Below, piece after piece: positions 52,323 to 58,552 of a stretch of 58,552 nucleotides of DNA. The first letter of the stretch is position 1. Every line of letters begins with the position of its first letter. The DNA lies in the NCBI GenBank assembly GCA_003389325.1, contig QQVE01000033.1, positions 1-58,552 on the forward strand. Direction: 5' to 3'. The stretch comes from Planctomycetota bacterium (GTDB lineage Bacteria; Planctomycetota; Planctomycetia; Pirellulales; PALSA-1355). The position numbers and the translations under genes were made by a program. The notes under the pieces are model-generated. The model was not told the origin of the DNA, did not search any database, and saw only the letters and a program-made list of their open reading frames with translations.

Positions 52323-53566
52323 TTCAAATAATCCCCGACGCTCGGCAGCTTCGCATGCGTGTTCGGGCCGAAGTAGCGGAGCGATACCAGTGGCTCGCTG
52401 CCGGTGTTTTCGATCTCCACGCCGGCCGTGGCGGCTTCGTGGGTGATGAACACTTCGTCCTCGGTTTCTTCGCCGAAGTGGATCATGGCCGGCGTCTGCA
52501 GGGCCAGTTTGCCGATGCGGCCGCGGCCTTGCACGGTGATCCAGCCGCTGGCGCCGGGGTCCTTGAGCGTGCACTTGGCTCCCGGCTCGAGCGTCAATTC
52601 CTTGGCACTGAAGAGCTGCTCGCCGTCGACCGTGCCGTAGACGATCCAGCGGTCAGTGTAGCCCGAGCCGCTGTTGGCCTGGTCGACGATCGGCTCGAGA
52701 TAGTTGTGCGCCTTGAAGTGCGTGTCGACGTTCTTTTCCCAGTCGAGCTGCTCGATGATGAAATCGAGGTCCTGGTGCTTGTCCTGCGGCACGTCCTTCA
52801 CTAGCAGCGACCAGGGCACTTCGCGCCCTTCGACCAGCGACTGGAACATGCCGAACACGTCGGAACCCCATTGCGGTTCGTAGGTGCAGAGCGACCCCGG
52901 GGCGTGCAGCACGCCGGGCGGAATCAGCCAGCCCGTGCCGCGCTTCAGCCGGTAGGCCCGCGAGAGATCGAGGATGCCGTTATCGCCCTTGTGCCAGTTT
53001 TCGAGGCACTTCCGCACGTCGGCCTTGGTCGTGCCGGGCTCGAGGCCCATGAACGTGTAGGCGAAGTTGTTGTCGACGTTGTTGTATTGCGGCGGAAAGT
53101 AGTAGCTCTCGGGCTTGCCCTGCTGACCGGTCAGGGCCGCGTGCTTGAAGCCCTGGTGCATGTGGTGCGGGATGGGCCCCATGTTGTCGAAGAACTTCGA
53201 GTAGACCGGCCACCGCTCGTACTTGTCGTACATGGTCTTGCCGATCGTGCGCTCGCCGGCCTCGGCCACGGCGTCGGCCAGCGTGAAGCGCTTGCCCTCG
53301 AAGGTGACGTAGCTCAGGCCTTCGTCCGGAGTGCGGTTCTCGTTGGCCGCCTCGGTCGTGCTGGCAAACCACCGCTCGTCGATGCCGCCGCGATGCGCGC
53401 CGAAGGCATACCAGTCGCCGGGGGCGAGCTTGATCCGTTTGCCCGGGTGCAGGAAGCTGCGCGGAACCCAGGTGGGAGTCAGCCGCAGCAGGCCGGCGCC
53501 GGCGTCGAGTGCGGAGGAAAGGGCTTTGCCGACGTTGTCGCGCTTCAAAGGGGTCGCGGTGGCCAT
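52319..53566 (-). CDS. Cupin-fold, mannose-6-phosphate isomerase-like protein
   Basis: A 415-residue cytoplasmic protein with two jelly-roll halves. Possible metal ligands are in PIPHHMHQGFKH (about 132-143) and the later PPGVLHAPGS (about 216-225), the arrangement seen in type I phosphomannose isomerases (QxH...H). The C-terminal cupin has LEPGAKCTLKDPGASGWITV and QGRGRIGKLAL. The front part (SFLHPGKRIKLAPGDWYAFG) is unlike classical ManA, so a related sugar isomerase or a sugar-binding cupin is as likely. It is first of the minus-strand carbohydrate genes and divergent from the DUF4432 gene. Confidence 0.82.
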   Translation of the reverse strand: MATATPLKRDNVGKALSSALDAGAGLLRLTPTWVPRSFLHPGKRIKLAPGDWYAFGAHRGGIDERWFASTTEAANENRTPDEGLSYVTFEGKRFTLADAVAEAGERTIGKTMYDKYERWPVYSKFFDNMGPIPHHMHQGFKHAALTGQQGKPESYYFPPQYNNVDNNFAYTFMGLEPGTTKADVRKCLENWHKGDNGILDLSRAYRLKRGTGWLIPPGVLHAPGSLCTYEPQWGSDVFGMFQSLVEGREVPWSLLVKDVPQDKHQDLDFIIEQLDWEKNVDTHFKAHNYLEPIVDQANSGSGYTDRWIVYGTVDGEQLFSAKELTLEPGAKCTLKDPGASGWITVQGRGRIGKLALQTPAMIHFGEETEDEVFITHEAATAGVEIENTGSEPLVSLRYFGPNTHAKLPSVGDYLK

Positions 53567-53760
53567 GATCGCTCGAGCGTGCAGAGGAATCGGGTGGGGG
53601 AGAACGCCTGGAAACCGTTGTTTTATTCGCTGGCAAACGCACTGGCAAGCGTCGATGCCACGCTGGAAAAGGCCTCACCGGCGCCGTACATTGCACGCTC
53701 CACGCACGCATGGGGCCCTTCCGCTATAGCCGCTTGCCCCGCGAACCAGGAGAGAATTCC

Positions 53761-54912
53761 ATGGCTTCCGAGACCTGGGTCCTGACCGATGCCGCCCAAA
53801 GCCTTCACGAGGAGGACTTCGAGAATCGCGAGGTAAGCGAGGGCCAGGATTTCTCGCTTTCGCGCCGCACGCTGCGCGGCGGCAAACGCGAGGGCGTCGA
53901 CACGATCGAAGTCGACAACGGCACGTTTCGCTTTGTCGTGGTACCCACCCGCGGCATGGGCCTGTGGCGCGGATGGCTCGACAAGACCGAGGTCGGCTGG
54001 CATTCGCCGGTCAAAGGCCCCGTGCATCCAAACTACGTCACGCTCAACGAGCCCAGCGGCCTGGGATGGCTCGAAGGCTTCGATGAATTGCTGTGCCGTT
54101 GCGGGCTGGTCAGCAACGGCGCGCCGGAACTCGGCCCGGGCGGCGGCTACCAGTACCCGCTGCACGGCCGCATCGCGAACCTGCCGGCGCACCATGTTGC
54201 GGCAAGCGTCGAGGGCGACGAGTTGAGCATCACCGGCGTGGTCGACGAAACGCGCTTTTTATTCCAGAAGCTGCGGCTCACGGCAACCTACAAGACGCGG
54301 CTAGGGCAAAAGGGTGTGACGATCGTCGACGAGGTGACCAACTTGTCGGGCGATCCGGCTGAAATGCAGTTGCTGTATCACATCAACTTCGGCCCGCCGG
54401 TAATCGAGTCGGGCGCGCGCGTGGCGGCGCCGGTGAAGACGATCGTGCCACGCGATCCGCGGGCCGCCGAAGGCGTCGAAACCTGGGAAAGCTACCAGGC
54501 CCCGCAGGCCGGTTTCGCCGAACAGGTGTACTTCTTCAAGCTGCTGGCCGGCGACGACGGCCGCACGCACGTTCTGCTTAAGGACGCACATTCCTCCCGG
54601 GGCGTCAGCCTGCGGTACGACACGCGACAATTGCCGTGCTTCACGTTGTGGAAGAACACGCCGCTGGAGCCCGACGGCTACGTCACCGGCTTGGAACCCG
54701 GCACGAACTACCCCAACTCGCGCTCTTTCGAGGGCGAGCAAGGCCGCGTGGTCAAGCTCGGGCCCGGCGAGAAGGTGAAGTTCGAACTCGAACTCGAAGT
54801 GCACGACGATGCCGAGACAGTGTCGGCCGCCGAGCAACAGATCGCCGCGCTGGCCGAGGGGACCGTGCCCGAGGTCTTCCCGAAGCCGCAACCCGGCTGG
54901 ACGCAAACCTAG
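53761..54912 (+). CDS. DUF4432 family, aldose 1-epimerase-like protein
   Basis: A 383-residue protein of the galactose mutarotase-like superfamily. Family markers are VVVPTRGMGLWRGWLDKTEV, GWHSPVKGPVHPN, GLGWLEGFDELLCRCGL, YPLHGRIANLPAHHV (His candidates), ITGVVDETRFLFQ and LYHINFGPPVIESGARV. The ATG at 53761 has GGAGAG 5 bases upstream; a frame from 53710 lacks a site. It presumably handles the anomeric form or an epimer of the sugar used by the genes on the other strand. It is divergent from the cupin gene across a 194-bp gap, and its stop is 3 bp from the convergent MFS gene. Confidence 0.88.
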   Translation: MASETWVLTDAAQSLHEEDFENREVSEGQDFSLSRRTLRGGKREGVDTIEVDNGTFRFVVVPTRGMGLWRGWLDKTEVGWHSPVKGPVHPNYVTLNEPSGLGWLEGFDELLCRCGLVSNGAPELGPGGGYQYPLHGRIANLPAHHVAASVEGDELSITGVVDETRFLFQKLRLTATYKTRLGQKGVTIVDEVTNLSGDPAEMQLLYHINFGPPVIESGARVAAPVKTIVPRDPRAAEGVETWESYQAPQAGFAEQVYFFKLLAGDDGRTHVLLKDAHSSRGVSLRYDTRQLPCFTLWKNTPLEPDGYVTGLEPGTNYPNSRSFEGEQGRVVKLGPGEKVKFELELEVHDDAETVSAAEQQIAALAEGTVPEVFPKPQPGWTQT

Positions 54913-54915
54913 GGT

Positions 54916-56274
54916 TCAGTCTCGGGCCTCTTCCAGCCCACTGGGCCGGCCGGTGAGGATTTCGCGCCACGTCCAGGCCCCCGGCTCGCGAATCGCGGCG
55001 GCAAGCACGACCGCGAAGCTGCGCATTGCCAGTCCCAGGACGAGGAGGATCAAGCTGGCGCGGTAGACATCGGCCGCAGGGGCCGGACGCGGACCGCGCA
55101 GATAATCGAACAGCCCTCCGCCAACAACCGTCGCAGTCGCGTGCAGCAGGCTGCCCGCGGATTCGGCGGCCGCCACGTAGGCCGGGCGTTCCACGTCGGG
55201 CGATAGCTTCAGCACGAGATTCGGCAGGCAGATGTTGTGGGCAACGTAGGCCGAGTACAGCACCCAGGCGCCGGCCATCAGCCACCGCGTTTCGGGCCGG
55301 GCCACGATGAAGAACAACAGGCTGGCCGACACGCAAACTTGGGCCGCCACCAGCACCGGGCGATTGCCGTAGTAGTCGCTGAGCTTGCCCACGCTGCGGC
55401 TGGCGGCGAACTGGCCCGTTTGCATTCCAACGCGCATCACCGCCAGGGGGCCGAGGCCAAACCCGAGGATCTCCTTGGGGTAGATCACGTTTTGCACAAG
55501 CTGCGAAATGCCGTTGGCCAGCGAAAACCAACCGCGAAAGATCATCAGAGGCCAGAACCGCCGATCGACGAACGGGGCCAAGATGGCCGAGCCCACCAGC
55601 CGCGTTTGCGGCCGGGGGTAGGCACGCGTGGCGGGCATCTTCAGCAGCGGCAGCAAGGAGCACAGCAACAACAACGCCCCCAGGCCAATCGGAATCGCGT
55701 AGCCGACCAACTTCATTTCCGGCTGATCGCGATAGTGATAGTACCAGGAGTCGGCAAAGTAGCTGCCAGCCAACAGCACGGGCGCCGATGCGGCCAATTG
55801 AAACCGCTGGCGGCGGGCGAAGTAGCGCCCGCGCACAGGCAGCGGCACCAGGTCGCCCCACCAACTCCACTGAGCCACGGTGCCCAGATATTCCAGCAAC
55901 TGGTGCGCAAAGGCCACGCCGACCAGCGCCGCGATAAGTTGAGGCGAAGACCACTGCGGACCCGCCAGTGCGACCACGGGCAGCCCGAGCACAAGCAGGT
56001 AGCTGGCGAGGTACATTTGCAGGCAACACCGCCGAGCCGTGCCCGACCAATAGATCACCGCCGGCGCGCCTAGCCGCAGCAGGCCGGCGACGTTCGGCGC
56101 CGCGAGCATGAGGCTCACACTCAGTCCCGTCGCCCCCAAGTCGCGGGCCAGGTAGAGCACGATCGTGCCGGAGGTCAGCGCCGTGCCCGCGGCCCACAAG
56201 GCGCCGTTGACGTGCCCCCAGGCAAGCGCTCGGCGCCGCTGGCCGGGTCGCATGGGGGTGGCGTCGTGCTGCAT
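54916..56274 (-). CDS. Major facilitator superfamily transporter
   Basis: A 452-residue inner-membrane carrier with twelve hydrophobic segments. Segments include GTIVLYLARDLGATGLSVSL, LMLAAPNVAGLLRLGAPAVI, YLASYLLVLGLPVVALAG, LGALLLLCSLLPLLKM in the first half, and LFFIVARPETRWLMAGAWVL and SLILLVLGLAMRSFAVVLAA in the second. The MFS motif A region between helices 2 and 3 is poorly conserved, while the loop after helix 8 (RSVGKLSDYYGNRPVL) holds the GxxxDxxGxR-like form. The substrate may be a sugar or sugar acid given the gene neighbourhood; that is inference. An internal ATG at 56253 could be the start. Confidence 0.87.
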   Translation of the reverse strand: MQHDATPMRPGQRRRALAWGHVNGALWAAGTALTSGTIVLYLARDLGATGLSVSLMLAAPNVAGLLRLGAPAVIYWSGTARRCCLQMYLASYLLVLGLPVVALAGPQWSSPQLIAALVGVAFAHQLLEYLGTVAQWSWWGDLVPLPVRGRYFARRQRFQLAASAPVLLAGSYFADSWYYHYRDQPEMKLVGYAIPIGLGALLLLCSLLPLLKMPATRAYPRPQTRLVGSAILAPFVDRRFWPLMIFRGWFSLANGISQLVQNVIYPKEILGFGLGPLAVMRVGMQTGQFAASRSVGKLSDYYGNRPVLVAAQVCVSASLLFFIVARPETRWLMAGAWVLYSAYVAHNICLPNLVLKLSPDVERPAYVAAAESAGSLLHATATVVGGGLFDYLRGPRPAPAADVYRASLILLVLGLAMRSFAVVLAAAIREPGAWTWREILTGRPSGLEEARD

Positions 56275-56316
56275 GGGATGGTCAGAATGGAGTGCGAGGC
56301 GTCATGAGCCAGCCCC

Positions 56317-57339
56317 GTGCGAAAAGGCGGCCCGGTGCAGAGAGCAGATGATAACGCGCACCACCCAAGTGTGGAGAAGCGCCGCCCCTTTTTCGATTGG
56401 GTCGGCCGCTGGGGCATGCTGCCCGCGATGGCCGTGCTGGTGGGAGCCGGCCTATCGACGATCTTCGCTTCCGGAGCCCGGGCTTACTGGCGATTCGAGC
56501 TTCTGTGCCATTTCCGCGTGCAGTACTTTTGGGCGCTGACGGCGGCGGCCGTGTTTTTGTGGATCGCTCGCCGACGGCTGGCGGCGTCGACCGCGGCGGT
56601 GCTTGCCGCGGCGAACCTGGCGCTAATTCTTCCGCTGTATTTTGGGCCGGGGCCGCACGGAAACGCGGGACCGGCCGTGCGAGCGCTGTCGCTCAACGTG
56701 TATCTCAACAATCCGGATCACGCTGCCACGCTCGAGCTGATCCTGCGTGAGCAGCCCGACATCGTGTACCTGATGGAGGTGTCGCCCCGCTGGAGCGAGA
56801 CGCTCGAAGCGCTGGCCGCCGACTACCCGCACCGCAAGCTGATCTTGCGCTGGGGAACGGACGGCGTGGCATTGCTGAGCCGGTTTGCTTTCCGAGGAGT
56901 CGAAGTGCGCGGCTTGCCCGGCGGGGGCCTGCCAACGCTGGTGGCCGAGGTGGCTGCACCCGGCGGCGATTTCACGCTGATCGCCGCCCATCCGGCCAGT
57001 CCGGGCTCGCGGCAGAACGTCGAGCTCCGCAACCGGCAATTCGTCGAGCTGGCCGAGCTGGCCCAGGATCGCGCGGGCCCGGTGATGATTCTGGGAGACT
57101 TGAACTCGACGGGTTGGTCGCCCTATTTCGGGCGGCTGATCGAGGATTCGGGGCTGGCCGACAGCCGGCAGGGATTCGGCGTCGAACCCACCTGGCCGAG
57201 GTTTCCGCTGCCCTTGCGCATTCCGATCGACCACTGTTTGGCGTCGCCGGAGATCTCGATTGTCGACCGCCGCGTGGGGCCGTCGGTGGGCTCGGATCAC
57301 CGGCCATTGCTCGTGGATTTCGCGTTGCCGGAGCGGTGA
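56317..57339 (+). CDS. Membrane-anchored endonuclease/exonuclease/phosphatase family protein
   Basis: A 340-residue protein. The N-terminal third has three hydrophobic helices (MLPAMAVLVGAGLSTIFASG, YFWALTAAAVFLWIA, AAVLAAANLALILPLYFG). The C-terminal two-thirds is an EEP domain: RALSLNVYLNN (Asn), IVYLMEVSPRW (Glu), FTLIAAHPASPGS (His), VMILGDLNSTGW (Asp, Asn) and GSDHRPLLVDF (Asp, His). It probably cleaves phosphodiester or phosphate esters outside the cytoplasm, in the YafD/VanX-associated branch of membrane EEP proteins. Start is uncertain: GTG 56317 or 56371 fit the frame and neither has a strong ribosome site. Confidence 0.84.
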   Translation: MRKGGPVQRADDNAHHPSVEKRRPFFDWVGRWGMLPAMAVLVGAGLSTIFASGARAYWRFELLCHFRVQYFWALTAAAVFLWIARRRLAASTAAVLAAANLALILPLYFGPGPHGNAGPAVRALSLNVYLNNPDHAATLELILREQPDIVYLMEVSPRWSETLEALAADYPHRKLILRWGTDGVALLSRFAFRGVEVRGLPGGGLPTLVAEVAAPGGDFTLIAAHPASPGSRQNVELRNRQFVELAELAQDRAGPVMILGDLNSTGWSPYFGRLIEDSGLADSRQGFGVEPTWPRFPLPLRIPIDHCLASPEISIVDRRVGPSVGSDHRPLLVDFALPER

Positions 57340-57550
57340 GATTTGCCCATTTTGCGCGACTGTCGGATTCTAACGGCCGATCGAAAAGCTGCTTGACGAA
57401 ATCGCAGGCAGGGGCGAAAATCGGCGAACCATTCGTGGCAAGTGGCGTATCTATAAAAGGCCCTGGGGCGGAGGGCGTGTCCGGCAAGCGGAAACGCATT
57501 CTCAGCCACGGGCCTCTCGACGGCCGCAAACGAAAATTGTTTTGCGGCAG

Positions 57551-57578
57551 TTGACAGGATTCGGCCATTTCATAGAAT
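57551..57578 (+). promoter_or_regulatory. Sigma-70 promoter of the rRNA transcript
   Basis: TTGACA (57551-57556), a 16-base spacer and TAGAAT (57573-57578), about 230 bases before the mature 16S start. The hexamers are five and six of six to consensus, as expected for rRNA synthesis. Confidence 0.75.
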
Positions 57579-57635
57579 GGCGGATCTCCCTGGGACACAC
57601 TTCCTGTGGGCAAGTGGGGCCGGGGGTTTTTAATT

Positions 57636-57647
57636 CGCTCTTTGACA
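57636..57647 (+). promoter_or_regulatory. boxA antitermination signal in the rRNA leader
   Basis: CGCTCTTTGACA matches the bacterial boxA consensus TGCTCTTTAACA at 10 of 12 positions and lies about 60 bases after the promoter, where NusB-NusE would bind the leader RNA. Confidence 0.75.
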
Positions 57648-57813
57648 ATTCGGTAGTGACCTCTGAATTTTTTTGCCAGCACAAGACTGTGCTTAGGCCG
57701 GGGTTGCGTTCTTTTCACGAGGAGCGCGATGCCTGGCCAAACCAAAACTCAATCGGTTTTTGAATGGCTAACCAACCGCCTGAGGGCTTTTGCCCGAGGG
57801 TGGAAGCTTACAG

Positions 57814-58552
<739 letters not shown>

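Larger units (their letters stand above)
57340..57813 (+). promoter_or_regulatory. 16S rRNA promoter and leader region
   Basis: 474 bases with no gene. It holds the promoter and boxA listed separately. A second candidate, TTGACG at 57394-57399 with GAAAAT after 17 bases, lies upstream. The leader from about 57585 ends in GAGGGCTTTTGCCCGAGGG, a small inverted repeat just before the mature 16S 5' end, which may take part in processing. Confidence 0.7.

Overview
The window reads as chromosomal DNA of a planctomycete, most likely order Pirellulales. The partial 16S rRNA gene at the right end carries the planctomycete type of sequence. Several genes belong to families typical of this phylum and its PVC relatives: a PVC-type cytochrome with an N-terminal Piru_Ver domain, a DUF1559 prepilin-like protein, the PVC small basic protein, a Minf_1886 family protein, VCBS/FG-GAP and PQQ-like secreted propellers, and a giant surface protein with an N-terminal LExRxxLA motif. 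GC content is high and genes are dense, so long spurious antisense reading frames are common.

Layout. 1-3059: start of a giant secreted protein (propeller, Ig-like and LamG modules, 288-bp tandem repeats), cut by the window edge. 3.6-11.0 kb: CDF metal transporter, secreted PHP-like protein, PVC-type heme protein and a Tat-type alpha/beta hydrolase. 11.1-18.0 kb: minus-strand DNA-maintenance block made of a UvrD/PcrA helicase, an SbcD/YhaO-like metallophosphoesterase with an incomplete active site, and a YhaN-like ATPase translationally coupled to it. 18.0-21.5 kb: PQQ-like propeller, then archease and RtcB RNA ligase. 21.6-27.5 kb: thioredoxin under a consensus sigma-70 promoter, a coiled-coil protein, a Gly/Met-rich secreted protein, groES-groEL, and a DUF2007/zinc-ribbon protein. 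27.5-34 kb: D-xylonate dehydratase, VTT membrane protein, 3-methyladenine glycosylase, secreted prenyltransferase-fold protein, then a RicT, Minf_1886 and 55-residue membrane protein run. 34-44.4 kb: M32 carboxypeptidase, CPCC protein, DUF11 envelope protein, VCBS protein, a nested extragenic palindrome, LarA racemase, small basic protein, DUF1559, LRR lipoprotein and Ser/Thr kinase. 44.5-47.9 kb: accD, a histidine-phosphatase fold lacking both catalytic histidines, rpe and scpB. 47.9-56.3 kb: a carbohydrate cluster (two TIM-barrel isomerase/epimerases, Gfo/Idh/MocA oxidoreductase, cupin, DUF4432 mutarotase-like, MFS). Its intergenic gaps from 49.46 to 52.32 kb all hold heptanucleotide repeat tracts, and it contains a four-helix-bundle gene. 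56.3-58.55 kb: membrane EEP phosphatase, an rRNA leader with promoter and boxA, and the 5' half of a 16S rRNA gene.

Points most worth a second look: the heptanucleotide tracts around the four-helix-bundle gene; the degenerate histidine phosphatase placed 5 bp after rpe; the YhaO/YhaN-like pair whose nuclease subunit lacks the GNH motif and one metal-binding His; the perfect 24-bp inverted repeat at 39.84 kb with a relative at 6.74 kb; the small membrane protein behind RicT; and the archease-rtcB operon with its intercistronic hairpin. I see no phage, insertion sequence, CRISPR array or tRNA. I do not see one large obviously new system; the candidates above are smaller-scale.
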